Of a stretch of DNA of 64,000 nucleotides, positions 10,040 to 22,440 are shown in pieces (the first letter of the stretch is position 1; each line of letters opens with the position of its first letter). The position numbers were made by a program, and so were the translations under genes. Origin of the DNA: Brachionus manjavacas (Eukaryota > Rotifera > Eurotatoria > Ploima > Brachionidae). The notes beneath the pieces were generated by a model, which had not been told where the DNA came from, did not search any database, and worked only from the letters and a program-made list of their open reading frames with translations. The stretch covers positions 1,347,501 to 1,411,500 of the forward strand of contig JAHQIY010000005.1 in the NCBI GenBank assembly GCA_019054805.1, given 5' to 3'.

Positions 10040-13000
10040 GCACTTAATTGATATCGTTATAGATGTAAAGATGAAAATGAAAATTTAACAAGATACGTGT
10101 TTATTAAATTGTTATGCAAGTTTGACTTTAAAAGAAGACCAAGTTATAAAATCGAGAGGACTACGTTCTCATCTTCCCAGTAGAGTGTTACTATTGCAAA
10201 ATTTTTTGGCTCAGAATTCCCCAGATATTATGTTACTAAATGAAATAAAAATAGATGCAAATGAAGAAAATATTTTTTTGAACTACAAAAATTACCTATC
10301 AATAATCAAACTTTGAAATAAATATGGAGGCGGTGTAGCAATTTTAGTTAAGGAGGGACTCGATTTTGCTCAAGACTTATCATTTGAAAACTTCTCAGCT
10401 GAGCTACTTTGCATCAAAATAAAAATAAAAAATGACTACTTGTTTATCTTTAGCCTATACAACCCACCTAATAAGATTCTAAATTTTGAGCTTTTTGAAC
10501 AAATCAGTAAAAACTGTAAAAACTTTATTCTTGGCGGTGATTTAAACGCTAAGTCCAAGCAAATAGGATGATTTGGTCAAAACGAAAATGGAAATATTTT
10601 AGAGAATATAATAAATAAGTTAAACATGTCAACTATAAATGACAAGTCATCCACTTTTAACATATTTAATAGAGAATACTATGAATTACTTGATATATTT
10701 TTAGTTTCATCCGATCTCTTAGACAAAATCAGTGATTTTAGGGTTTTATCAAAACATGATATGACAAGTGATCATTTCCCTATTGAAGCTTGCATATCAA
10801 TTGAGCATTTTATGACTTCCGAATTGATTTCAAGAAGGTTAAATTTCAAAAAAGCAAATTGGTCATATTTTCAAGAAATTCTAAGTGTTCCGATCTTAAA
10901 CTCAGATAGTGTTGACGACTATAATAATATAATCTCAAAAAAAATAATAAGTGCTGCCCATAAAAGCATCCCATTACAGTCAGGGAAAATATATAAAACT
11001 ACCCTACCGTATGAAATTGTAAACTTAATAAAAGAACGCAGGAAAACCAGGAGGTATTTTCAAAGAACTCGCTCCCAATTAGCAAAGCAAAAATTCAACT
11101 TTCTAACCTCTCAGTTAAAAATCTCTCTAAAAAAATTTTGGGACAAAAATTGGTTTGACTTTATCGATAAAATGGGCAAGAATCCCTTATCCAGCAGGCC
11201 TTTCTGGAAAAAAATAAATAAATTCAGATCAAAAAAAAGTTCAAAACTTATCCCAACCTTACTGGCAAATAATCAAGAAATAGTGAAAAAGGAAAATTCT
11301 TTGGAGAATTCTTGTCCTTAACTTTTAGTCCCAATTCTGATTTAATTAATAATAATACAGACAGTGAGATAACTGATTTTAACTCGAACTTTTTTAAAAG
11401 CCACAAATCATTCATAATTAATGAACCTATAAGTCTAAAAGAGATCAATGTAGCTATCAGGAAATTAAAAGGAGAAGAGGCATCAGGACCTGACAAAATT
11501 CAAAATATCATGTTAAAAAATTTACCACGAACTTGTCTTCTTGATATTAAGGAACTCTTCAACCGAAGTATTCTTCAGGCTAGAATTCCCAAAGAATGGA
11601 AAACAGCTTTCATAACCATGATTCCTAAAAAATCCTCAGCATTAAATGACCCAACTAACAATAGACCAATAAGCATGACAAGCTGTCTTGGTAAGCTCCT
11701 AGAGCGGATTATCTACATTAGAATATATAATCACCTAGAAAAGAATTCATTGTTAATTCAAGAGCAATCAGGCTTCAGAAAATATCGACGAACCGCCGAC
11801 AATCTTATTTTCTTGATTCAAAAAATTTCTGAATCATTCAATAGAAAGAAAAAGTCAATGCCTTATTTTTTGATATCTCAAAAGCTTTTGATAGGGTGTG
11901 GCATGACGGATTAATTTATAAACTAATTAAAATGAACTTGCCTGACTATCTTATCCACTGGATAAAATCATTTCTTGATTCCAGATCATTCAAAGTAAGT
12001 GTAAATGGTCATATAAGTGATGAATATTTAATAACTGCAGGTGTCCCCCAAGGTTCAGTAATTAGTCCTCTTCTTTTCAGTATATTCATTAATGATATTC
12101 CAAAGAGAAATAAAACTAATAGTGAATACTCCCTCTTATTTGCAGATGATCTAGTGACTTTTTATTTATAAAAAAGGGTAATCTAGAAAATAAGATAAAC
12201 AAATATCTAAAAGAACTAGAAAAATGGCTCTGCAAGTGGAAAATGAAATTATCATTAGAGAAGTCTTGCTTTATGGTATTTTCCAAGTATAGTAAGGAAA
12301 ATTCAAATCTTAACTTAGAGATATATGGGAATAAACTCGAAAGTCAAAAAAATGTAAAATTTCTTGGCATTAAGTTTGACCCAAAATTAACCTTTAACCC
12401 TATGGTTGAAGATATAAAAAAACGCTGCAACTCAAGATTAAATTTAATTAAAATTTTATCAAACAAAAAATGGGGCTTAAATACTTATACATTAAGTAAT
12501 CTCTACAAATCATTAATAGGCTCGATATTAGACTATTCATTTCCCTGTCTAAACTTATTTTCAGAATCAAACTTAAAAAGAATTCAGGCTATTCAAAACT
12601 CAGCAGTTCGATTCATTCTTAAACTAAAATATGATACACCCTCTGACATATTACATAATGAGGCCTTTGATAAACTAAAACTGTTAAAAGTCTCTAACCG
12701 ACTTTTTGAGTTGGCTGAGAGATATGTTGGAGTAGGACTGAGCCATTCTGTTCCATTAGTAACCAAACTGGCCGAGGAGTACACGAAGGGTTTCGAATCA
12801 AGATTCATCGAATACCCGACTCCACTGTGTAATTGCTACCTTACTATTTCTTCTTTTTTTCCTGAAACTTGAACTATTTAAACATGTGCCACATGAAACA
12901 ATCTTTTCCAATTTATGTCTTTTCAACTTTAATTTTTTATTAGCTTATTTACTCTATTTTGATTCTTATTTTATTTTTTTTTTTTTTTTTTTTTTAATTT

Positions 13001-13052
13001 ATTCTGAAGGAGCTTTAGCTCGGTACAGATAACAAATAAATAATAATTATCA
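10040..13052 (+). pseudogene. LINE family 1, longest copy (endonuclease + RT), inactivated
   Basis: The endonuclease spans about 10,110-10,800: RGLRSHLPSRVLLLQNFL, SPDIMLLNEIK, GGGVAILVKEG, SLYNPPNK, GGDLNAK, and a closing SDHFPIEA. The RT spans about 11,300-12,200: EASGPDKIQNIMLKNL, FITMIPKKSS, RPISMTSCLGKLLERII, EQSGFRK, ISKAF, GVPQGSVISPLLFSIFIND, and LLFADDLVTF with the FADD catalytic box. A C-terminal region like SLEKSCFMVFSKYSKE and FLGIKFDPKLTF runs to 12,872. Stops at about 10,314 and 10,570 and frameshifts near 11,310, 11,900 and 12,170 inactivate it. The 3' UTR ends with a T-run, the hairpin GAGC-TTTA-GCTC (13,010-13,021) and an AAATAA-rich tail. No upstream gag-like ORF was found, so it may be 5'-truncated. 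Confidence 0.9.
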
Positions 13053-13157
13053 CATAAATATATTCACACGTTTTAATGAACAAGCTGCTGAAGAGTCAAA
13101 AAAAGATGTTAACTAGAAGAACTATCAAAATGAAACAACAAATTAGATTTTAAATTG

Positions 13158-13459
13158 AGAGTAGTGAAGTTCATTTCAAATCGATCGTTTCAATTCATAA
13201 AAGCTAAAATAAATTTTTTACTACTAGAGATAGTTTTGCACTGTAAAATGCCTAATGGTTAAACAACTTTGTTTGATCTAAAAAAACAGGTCTCTAAACA
13301 CTCTGCAAAAGTATATGCAGACTTCACTGGATTAAGCAAATTTGTTCATAATCAAGCATTTTACAGAACTAAATTATCTCTTTTAGTAAAAAAGTTATTC
13401 AAGTTTTTCTGAATCGAAAAGATCGAATTGAAATGAATTGAAATGAATTTCACAACCCC
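13158..13459. mobile_element. Long-TIR MITE, uninterrupted relative of 6078-7782
   Basis: Two arms of about 105 bp face each other: 13,158-13,262 and 13,350-13,459, the right one ending TTCACAACCCC. Arm content includes TTCATTTCAA, TTTTTACTA and GAGATA, and CTGTAAAATGC near the inner ends. The unique centre is about 90 bp. This copy shows what the element at 6078-7782 looked like before a LINE split it. A flanking duplication is not clear here. Confidence 0.75.
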
Positions 13460-13597
13460 AGAAAAAAATGTCGATCTTTTAGGAACAACCTTTAGTCCTC
13501 ATCTTGATTTTGTTGAATCTGACGAAAATAGTAAAGTATCACATGAAATAAGATACAAAATAATTAAACCTATCACCCTTTTAGAAATTTTAAATTC
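13460..13597 (+). pseudogene. LINE family 1 fragment
   Basis: A short stretch corresponds to family 1 at about 11,290-11,450 (pieces like TFSPHLDFVESDEN, then KPITLLEI). It lies between the MITE and R3 copy 2, so the MITE and R3 both touch LINE sequence here, as they do at 5555-8205. Confidence 0.55.
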
Positions 13598-13803
13598 CTA
13601 AAAAAAAAACTAAAAGAACTAGTGAGTTCTAAATTTAGAAATTATTCACATTTTATTGCATAAGATTTTCGACTTCAGTGACTTCAATTAAATTAGTTTA
13701 CTCTTAAACATAAGTTTGGAATTAGGTCGAGTCCCAAAATCCTGAAAAATAGCAAATAAAACTATGATGCCTAGGAAAATATCAGTCAAACCTATAATAA
13801 CTT
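13598..13803 (+). repeat. Dispersed repeat R3, copy 2
   Basis: Same orientation and ends as 5812-6015. It again starts after a sequence like AAATTCCTAAAAAAAAAAC within family 1 LINE sequence. Confidence 0.65.
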
Positions 13804-14284
13804 CACAATCCTTTCAAATTGTAATTTATTAAAACTGAACACGAGGACTAAATAGATTTAATAAATTTTTATTCAGTTTGAGTCAGCATATTCGATATCC
13901 ATTTGAGTTTGGGTTTGAAAGACAAAACCTCGCCTTATTTTTTAAAATTGAAGGGGAAGAGTAAGATTTTGAATTACCATAACTAAATTGAACATTCCCA
14001 GAGCGAATTATTGCTAATATTTCATCCGAATTAACTTATGAGAATTTAGAAAGTGTTAGAAGAAATCTAGCAAATGTCTAAAAAATGTGACCTCTAAAAA
14101 ATGTATTTGAGCAAGCTATGAATTTATTTTATAAATGTAATGTATCACAGAACAAAAATTCTATAAAATGTAATAAATCCCATAATGAATCTAAAGAGTA
14201 AAGAAGACTTAGTCAGTTGATGCAGCTTTTTAAGTTGTAAAAAATTATCTTTCAAAAATTGTTTGCTTATTTTAATTACTATCT
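13804..14284. other. Non-coding, possibly decayed retroelement
   Basis: Fragments such as a frame like QIRFNKFLFSLSQHIRYPFEFGFERQ suggest an old protein-coding relic at 13,850-13,925, but I cannot name it. No intact gene is present. Confidence 0.3.
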
Positions 14285-14352
14285 TACAAAAAAGTAAAAA
14301 AAATAGCTTTAAAAAAAAGTAAAAAAAATAGCTTTAAAAAAAAGTAAAAAAA
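14285..14352. repeat. Short tandem repeat, ~23-bp unit
   Basis: About three copies of a unit AAAAAAGTAAAAAAAATAGCTTT in tandem. The third copy is degenerate at its end. Confidence 0.7.
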
Positions 14353-14715
14353 TAAAATTAAAAAATTTAGCAATTAAAATAAGTAAAATTTAAGTCACAT
14401 TTTCAGACATCTTTTTAAAGATGAATCATAGAAATATGATTATGGGCTTATTTTAATCTTTTTTTATTGATCTTTAACTTAAACTTTAAAACATATAATA
14501 TTTTTTCTTTTATTAAACGATGAGACAACTAGATTTTTTTTTTTCTTAATTATTAAAATGAATTAAATAAATGTACGAAATTAGTTATATTCGGTCAATA
14601 GGAACATATTTTTTATTTGTCAAAATTTTAATCATCCTTTTGAGAACACCTGTTAACTCTTAATTTTTGATCGGAATTTACCAATGCATATTTATAAACT
14701 TTTCAAAAAAAAGCG

Positions 14716-14880
14716 TTTTTTATTTATCTATTTATTTATTTTAAACCGAGCTAATGCTCCATCAGAATAAAAAAAATTAAACTAAAATAAAGTAAAATAA
14801 GCTCGAATAAAAAAAATTAAAAATATAGAAAAAATAAAAAATTTAAAAATAGAAGAAAATTAAAATTAGATATATTTAAA
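14716..14880 (-). pseudogene. LINE family 1, 3' tail only
   Basis: Read on the minus strand, the family 1 terminal hairpin GGAGC-ATTA-GCTC (14,737-14,754) is followed by GGTTTAAAATAAATAAATAG. Only the 3' UTR survives. Confidence 0.6.
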
Positions 14881-14881
14881 T

Positions 14882-15275
14882 AAAGGGCTCTCGGTAAAAT
14901 GACAACGCTATAATTAATTTACTGTAAAATGACAATAATCAGAAATAAAAATCTTTAATGACCGAATATAAAATAGGATGAGAAAATTTTTTTAATTTTT
15001 ACATTTTAATGTTAAAACGTTGTTCTTTTTACTGTTAATATCAATAATTAATTCGAAAAAAGATAAAAAGTAAATTTTTATAAGATTAATTATGTGCATT
15101 ATTAAGGAACAACTTAGGCTCCTATCACTTTGATTCTTATACTTAGTTAAACATGGTGATTTTGTTTATCATTCAATATAAAAATTATTCCATTTTGGAA
15201 CCAAAAGAAACAATAACTTATATTTTTAAAAAATGAGCTCAAAAATTGAATTTGTTCCGTCGAATAAAGGTGGTC
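14882..15275 (+). repeat. Dispersed repeat R2, copy 2
   Basis: Inverse of 2703-3068. It begins GGGCTCTCGGTAAAATGACA and ends with GAATTTGTTCCGTCG then AATAAAGGTGG. Two direct copies of GTAAAATGACAA lie 35-40 bp apart near the start. Confidence 0.65.
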
Positions 15276-15284
15276 TTTATACAT

Positions 15285-15385
15285 TTTTTTTCCTGAATGA
15301 GAATTAGCTCGGTAAATATTTACAAATAAATTACAAATAAAAAATCATTAACATGTGCCACGTGTAACAACCTGAGTTGAAGTTA
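15285..15385 (+). pseudogene. LINE family 1 tail fragments
   Basis: CCTGAATGAGAATTAGCTCG followed by GTAAATATTTACAAATAAAT matches the family's 3' end. A piece like AACATGTGCCACGTGTAACA matches its 3' UTR near 12,881. The order is disturbed relative to the full copy, so this is a rearranged remnant. Confidence 0.5.
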
Positions 15386-16334
15386 GTTATCTTTAGTATA
15401 TCTATGAAGATTTTTCTTTTTCTTCACACATTCGAGTTTGAAATATTAAGAAATAATATAAAATATTAAGGAAAGGAACTTAAACAAAATTTGTAGGACT
15501 AACCTTAATTTTAGTAATTGAAAATTAAATCTACAAATGATTTTTCAAAACGATTATTAGATCTAAACAAAAAATATTCAATACTTAATTAATTTTATTT
15601 TTTTCAACAAAGTGTACTTACTGAAAAACGATAAAACCATTTCTATTTTTTTTTGCATTTTTACTTAAAAGTTAAAAATTCAAATTTTTATAAATTTTAA
15701 AATATTCAAAACATGTTTATTGCATTATTATACGCAATTTTAATAATATTCAAATAATATTCCCTAAATTTCTTTTTTTATGATTTATAAAATAAAATTT
15801 TAAAATAAAATAAAAAAGCTTTAGATTTCAAGCTGAAATTAGACTGCGTTTTTAAAATTTTTTGATCAAATTTGAAATTTCATTAAACATTTTGCATACA
15901 ATTGCAAAATATTAAACAAATAGTACAGACTTTAAAAATAAACTTAGATTTAGAATTGCATTTCTAAATTTACCAAAATTTAAAATTGTTTGTTTAAAAA
16001 TTTAAAATTTTGAGTTTAATAAAAAGAAGAAAAAAAAAAATATCCTCTTTTTGATCGGAAATAAATGATTGAATTTGGTTTTTAATTAAAAAATGAAAAA
16101 GATAAAGAAATAAAAATTCATGACTCAAAATTTTCGACAAAAACAAAGAGTGCATTCTTAATGAACCGATTTCAACCAACTAATGATTTTGGTTCTTAAA
16201 AAGCTGATGGAAGACCCAGCATAACAATTTAATTTTGAAAAAATTAATTCAAAATTTCTTTAAACATATAATTCATCCTTTTTATTGAAGTGTTGGACAT
16301 ATAGTATTCATAAAGCATGAAAACAGCAAACATT
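15386..16334. other. Non-coding A+T-rich region
   Basis: No gene or element was recognised in about 950 bp. The open frame at 15,994-16,179 (minus) has no conserved features. Confidence 0.35.
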
Positions 16335-16659
16335 ACTATAATCCTTAAAAAGTCAAGCCGTACACAAGAATTATATGCCAATTAGTATGACAAGCTGTCT
16401 TGCAAAACTACTTGAACGCATTATCTATCTTTGGTAAACTATGCTTTAGAGCGTTAGTATTTACTGATTGAAATAACAGTCTGGTTCTAGAAGACACAGA
16501 AAAATTGACAGCGGTCTTTTTTTTCTTTGCAAAAAAATTTTTGAATCATTTGATAATATGAAAAAATCAGGTATTTGTATTTGTAAATAATCTCCTTAAA
16601 AAATAAAATTGAGAACTGAAAATGACTCAAAAACTTTATAATTTTTCCCCCACAATAAA

Positions 16660-17225
16660 GGTGATTAAATGCTTTATAATGATCACCGTCTATACCAATC
16701 TTGGAGTTTTCGAAATTATCAGATCAGAGCTAACAAAAAACAAGAAGATCAACCAAAAGAAAAATGTGAAGTTCTTAGCTTCACTTTAAACTCTAAAGTC
16801 ACGTTTTTTTGTGGAGATCATAATCATTGCATAGTCACACGAGCAAAATTTTTCTTCGCTAAAACGAAACAAACAATCAATGAACAAGTCAAAGCAAAAA
16901 CATGTATAGTCAAACGATTTTTCTAAAAAGCTATCAACAAAACAATCGCTGTTACTAAAAAGGATTAGCTCTCTACGCACCGAAATAAAAAAATATCGAA
17001 GAAAGTCTTTATGATCTGCGTCATCAATTTCTTGTTCCGTATCTTTCAAAGACAATTAATAATTAACAATTCGAGACATTACAGAAAACTACCAATGGCA
17101 AACGTTTCTTTGTTTTTGATACCGAAAATGATAATGAAAGCATTCGCATCTGATAAAGAACTTGAAATTTTGAGTCAATCAAAGCGATGGCACGTGGACG
17201 TTACTTTTAAGGAGCACCTTTAATA
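16660..17225 (+). pseudogene. FLYWCH zinc finger / MULE transposase fragment
   Basis: The first part (frame 16,669-16,926) has the FLYWCH-like block CEVLSFTLNSKVTFFCGDHN followed by HC, with the D-H-N-H-C spacing of the family. A later part (17,011-17,223) has FASDKELEILSQSKRWHVDV followed by TFK. This matches the conserved start of the MULE transposase core in FLYWCH-type genes (a run like ...L..S..W..DGTFK). A stop after the zinc-finger part and the absence of the rest of the DDE core make it a broken remnant. It sits inside a LINE copy, so it arrived later or was carried in. Confidence 0.7.
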
Positions 17226-17855
17226 TTTAAATAAAATCTTTCTATATGATGTTCTCTATTGTTCCCAATTTTTTGATATCTCCAAGGCGTTCGATAGGGT
17301 TTGGCTAATGGTCTTATTATAAACTAATAAAGATGAACCTTCCCTCTTACCTAATACATTAGAATTAATTCGTCTTTAGACTCAAGATCATTTAAAGTAA
17401 ATGTTAATGGTCATATAAGTGATGAATACCAGATTACTGCAGGTGTGACTCAAGGCTCGGTAATTAGTCCATTACTTTTTAATATTTTTATCACTGATAT
17501 TCCTAAAAGAAATAAAACAAATAGTGAATACTCTCTTTTTTTTGCTGATGACTTGGTTACATTTTATATTTTTTAGAAAAAAAGGAAATCTAGAAAATAA
17601 GATAAACAAATACTTAGACGAACTAGAAAAATGGCTCTTCAAGTGGAAGATGAAAATATCTGCTGAAAAATCTTGCTTCATTGTCTTCACTAAATATAAT
17701 AAGGAAAATATTGACTTAAAATTAAAAATATATGAAAATAAAGTCGAGAGACAAAAAGAAATCAAGTTTTTAGGTATAAAAAATTGATTCAAAATTAACC
17801 TTTTCCCCCAATGGTTGATAAAATAAAACAGCATTGTAGTTCATGGTTGAATTTA

Positions 17856-18089
17856 ATTTGCGAGGAACGAGCGGTGCGGGACGAGCATATTAAGCATATA
17901 CACACGTGAATAAAAACAAATATTGAATAGTTATTAAAAAAATTCTTGACGTAAATCGTCAATCGACTATACACATTAATTGATAAATTACATGTTATTT
18001 TTTACTTTTTCGAAACTAATAAATTATAATAAACATGCAAATAAAACATAACATTAAAGCTGAAAGTTAACGCCTCGTTACTCGCAAAT
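17856..18089. mobile_element. 234-bp MITE with 16-bp TIRs inside a LINE
   Basis: The left end ATTTGCGAGGAACGAG and the right end CTCGTTACTCGCAAAT are inverted with one mismatch. The LINE sequence on either side (like RLNLI and then ILSNKK) corresponds to adjacent positions in the intact family copy near 12,432-12,470, which proves insertion. The target duplication is ambiguous because the flanks are A+T-rich. The superfamily is not known. Confidence 0.75.
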
Positions 18090-18720
18090 ATAAATTATTG
18101 TCAAACAAAAAGGGGTCTTAATTATTGCACACTAGGAAACCTATATAAATCATTAATCGGATCTATAATTGATTACTCTTTTCCGTGACTAATTCATTTT
18201 CGGTGACGTACATTAAAAAAATTCAAGTTTCACAAAACTCAGCAGTTCGTTTTATACTTAAACTAAAATATGATACTCCTTCCAATATTTTGCATTATGA
18301 GGCCTTTAATAAACTTTACTAATTAACTGTCTCGAATCGACTTTTTGAATTAACAGAAAATAATTAACAACAAAACATTTTAATTCTAAATTATGTATTT
18401 TAGCGAGAGGACTGCGTCATTCTGTTCCGTTGGTTGTCAAGCTGTTTGATGAATATAAAGTGGGTTTTGAATCAAGGTATGTTGAATACCATACTCCATT
18501 GTGTAATTGCTATCTTACTTTTTCTTCTTTCTTTCCTGGACTGTTCAATACTTAAATACTTTTCACATGTAACCTCTTACAATTTATCAATTTTTATGTC
18601 TTTTTATTATTTTAACTTATTTTAATATTTCTTATATTTTTTCTTTACATTTTTATTTAATTTTATTTTTTAATCTGAAGGACCTTTAGCTCGGCACAGA
18701 TAAAACAGATAAATATTAAA

Positions 18721-19744
18721 TAAATAAATTATTGTTATAGTCAAGATTCATAGAATCAAAATAAGTCAGAAAAATTTAATACAAGACTGTCAGAAAAAAA
18801 AATATTATTCTTGACAATATTAACAAAGAGATAGCGATAATTTTATTATTGATTTAATTTTTTTATAGACTAGAAAAATTCTTTAATAATTCTATAAAAA
18901 TTTTTAGCTAAAAAATCACAAAAATAATTGGTTAAAAAATCAGAAATAAAATATTGATTTTAAAAAATTTTCATTTTCAAAAGGGCATACAAATACTATA
19001 TTTCTCCTTCGTTTATGTCCGACTTTATCAATCTTTTCTTCGTTCTCATGAACCTCGCTATATTTCAACGTATTAATACCTTAATGGTCTGTCATTTGAG
19101 ATATCAATTTATCAAAATACTGTGCAAAAGTTAACACATTTTTATTGTATTGTTCCTGTAATAAAATAAATTATTATTTTTTTTCTTGTTTTTTGACAAC
19201 TGTCAACGAGGCCCAATTGGATTACGCTCTAATACCCAAAATTAATTATATGCCGAAGGTAATGACGACAATGCTCATCATTAATTGTGGCATAAACATT
19301 ATAGAAATAATAATAACAAGAAAATGTTAACTAATTTTATGAGCATTATTATAAATACAGAAATACAAAATCTGCTATAGATTTAATTGAAAATTTTGAA
19401 AACGAAATTTGAGAAAAATTTTTATTTTGGCAAAACTAAATCATTTTTTATCTCGTCATATGTTCAGTCAATTGTTGTTCACGATGCTCAAAATAAAAAT
19501 TTTAACCAAAAGTGGATGATTCTGGATGTCCTAGATTGAAGATTTATGCTGTTTTTTTAGTCTTGACAAATTTTTCAAAGCTTTCAAATTCAAATCAGAG
19601 TTAATGATAAAAATTTTGTCTTTTTCTCATTACTCATTACTAATTTTTCATTACATAGTGCCATGTCAAATGAAATTAATTCTTGAATTGTGAGAATTGC
19701 ATAAAAATAAATCTAATCTAATCTAAGTTACTAAATATGATAAC
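18721..19744. other. Non-coding region, nothing recognised
   Basis: About 1 kb without a supportable gene. A frame at 19,145-19,330 shows no conserved features. A few less A+T-rich stretches (18,985-19,110 and 19,195-19,300) could be relics of older elements. CTAAT repeats occur near 19,712-19,727. Confidence 0.35.
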
Positions 19745-22440
19745 TTTATGACCGAGAAATATAAATATGGATAACACACAATTTACTCCATATACCTATA
19801 CAAAGCATAAAAAAAATTCCCCACCATATTATGCCAATCTTGACCATATCTTAGTCCCAGATCTTGGAAATATCTTAAAATCTATTCAATGTAACATTAT
19901 AAGTGACTTGGGAAATCTAAGTGATCACCTCGTCCTTAAATTGGATGTTACTTATGAAAATCTCCAATGTGAGATTGAATCTCTTTATGTTAAGCCTCAA
20001 GTCTAACCTAGACTAAAACTTGAAATAGCTGAAGTATTTGAATTCTATAATAAAAATTTATCTTATCACTTTATAAATTCTTGTCTAAATTTCACTGATC
20101 CCTCGAAACCTATTTTTAATGCACAAGAGCATGTTGATCTCTTTTATAAATCAATCTGTGACTCAATCTCTAAAGCCTCTAATGAGGCATTAGACTCTCA
20201 AAATATTTATTTTTCCTCCAATTTAGCTAAGAAGCCAAAGAAAAACAATTGGTTCAACAATGAACTAAAATTGATAAAAGATAAGTTAACTGATATCAAT
20301 CAAAAAATAAAAACGGATCCCTCCTTAGAACCTAAAAGAAGACAATTAAAAAAAGAATTTAGAAGAGCTCAACGACAACAAATCTATCTAAATGAACTAA
20401 AAGAACAAGCAAAAATATAAAATCTTTTCTATTTAAAAGATAGAAATAGATTTTGGAAAAGGCTTGCACAGTCTAAAAATAAAAGAAATGTTAAAAAAGA
20501 AATAACCCTCCCACCGGATAAACTCTTTTCCCCCTTTCTTAAATTTATTCAAAGCGGATGAATCTACTCTTTCAAGTGATCAGCTAAATATTAAAAAACA
20601 TGTGAATGAAGCATTTTTGAACTACACTCGTCCTGATACTCTGCCTTTCTTTGAGCTGTCTCAATTAAAGAAAATAATATCAGAACTTGATAACTCACAA
20701 GTAACTGGCTTTGACAAAATCTCCTATAATTTTGTTGGTTTTCATGAAATTCTAATTGAATTCTTCAACCAACTTCTCCTATTCAATAAGATCCCAAAAA
20801 ATTTTAATGCTTCAAAAATTAATCCTATTCTAAAAGACAACTTGAAAAACAGTTATGATCTAAACAATATAAGACCTAATACTATTTCAAACTGCTTTGC
20901 TCAAATCCTAGAAAAACTAATTCTAATTAACTCCCCTGAGCTTTATAAAGTTAGTAATAACCAATTTGGTTTTAGGAAAAAAACCTCTTGTAACCATGCC
21001 ATTTTTGTATTGAAAGAAACAACTCTTAACTACATCAATAGGGGCTCTTGATGTAGGATAGCATCTTTGGATGCAGAAAAGGCCTTTGACAAGATATGGC
21101 GTGATGGCTTATTCTTTAAACTATTAAAGAGACTGCATACTTCCTACTAGGTATTGCTTAGGATTTATTATAACTCAGCCCTAGCTGTTTTATCTCTTCC
21201 AAATAATCTAACAACAAAATCCTTCAAAATTGAAACTGGTGTAAAACAAGGAGCTATTTTATCTTCATTTCTTTTTAACATATATATTGATGATCTTATA
21301 ATAGAATGCCTTAACAATGAACTTGGAGCTCTTTATAAAAATCTTAATGTTTCTATCATTGTCTAGATGATATAGTCTTAATAAGCCCAGTTGACTCCCA
21401 TCTACAAATGCTTTTGGATATTTGTGGGACTTATGGGAATAAATGGAGAATAAAATTAAACCCTAATAAAACAAAAATTGTTAACTTTGGCATTCAATTA
21501 TTTAAGTCGGTATTTCTCCTTAATGGATCCGAACTTAAAGAAGCAAATCAGTTAGAATACTTAGGATTCATTATAGATTCTAATCTTGACTTTAACACAC
21601 AGGCAGTTATTAATTTTAAAAAAGTTCAGAGCAGCTTTTTTGGAACTTCGTATCTTCTGCCTAAAAATAGTCCTTCCTCTTCACCTAAATTCAAATCATT
21701 TATATACAAAACATATTGCTTATCTAAATTCACATATGGTCTTGAGGCTCTCACTCTTAATTCGACCACAAAGGATTCAATAAATAAATTACAAAACAAC
21801 TTAATTAGACAAATGTTTGGTTTAAAAGCCTATTGTCACATATCACGAGTCTTAAAAGTACTGAAAGTTTTCATCTTTGATGAACTTTATCTATTTTCAA
21901 AACTAACTTTTATTGATACAATTAAATATAATTATCTATCATCACAATTTTTAAAATATATGCTTAATGACCCCCCCTCTAATAAATCTTTTTCCTCTGA
22001 CTTGGTTCTTATTTCCAAGTACTTTAAAATTGAAACCTCAAAAATTACAGTAAATACAAACCAACTTAAAGAAAATCTTAAGATTAATCTGATTTCTAAT
22101 GATGGTATATCTGATTCAATTTGGTTATGTCTATGCAATTTAAAATTAAAACATTTCAGAACTCTCCTAAACGAGCTAATTCAAAATAAAAGAAATTCAT
22201 GAATTTTGGTCCAAATTATCTTGCTTTCTAACTTTCATGCCTTTTTCTATTTTCGAACTAATGTTCTTTTTTTATTTTTTGTAATTTTATTTTTAGGTAA
22301 TAATTTTTCATTTTTAAAAAAACACAAAAACACAAAAAATCTTTTTATGTATTTTTTTTTTTTTTTTTTTTTTACTTCTCCTTAAAGGAGGTTAATTCAA
22401 TTCAATAAATAAATAAATAAATAAATATTTGAAAGCAAAA
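19745..22440 (+). pseudogene. LINE family 2, near full-length RT, inactivated
   Basis: The endonuclease C-terminus is at 19,767-20,006 (NLDHILVPDLG, SDHLVLKL). The linker to RT contains NWFNNELK and RFWKRLAQSKN. The RT has ITGFDKISYN-like, NNIRPNTISNCFAQILEKLI, NNQFGFRKKTSCNHAIF, SLDAEKAFDKIW, GVKQGAILSSFLFNIYIDDL, and a catalytic box reading C-LDDIVLIS at about 21,360-21,390. A C-terminal frame continues to 22,202 (KIVNFG, YLGFIIDSN). Stops at about 20,418, 21,050 and 21,150 and a frameshift just before the catalytic box break it. The 3' end has a T-run, the hairpin CTCC-TTAAA-GGAG (22,378-22,390) and an AAATA tandem tail. The start of the endonuclease is missing. Confidence 0.88.

Larger units (their letters stand above)
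16335..18720 (+). pseudogene. LINE family 1 copy broken by two insertions
   Basis: RT blocks appear in order: MPISMTSCLAKLLERIIYL near 16,377-16,440, then FFDISKAFDRVW near 17,265-17,305, GVTQGSVISPLLFNIFITDI near 17,443-17,505, and FFADDLVTF near 17,538-17,570. The C-terminal part is at 17,580-18,530. The 3' end shows the decayed hairpin GGACC-TTTA-GCTC near 18,680-18,693 and an AAATAA-rich tail. A FLYWCH/MULE fragment (about 16,580-17,250) and a 234-bp MITE (17,856-18,089) interrupt it; removing both restores the order of the 10,040-13,052 copy. Multiple stops. Confidence 0.85.
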
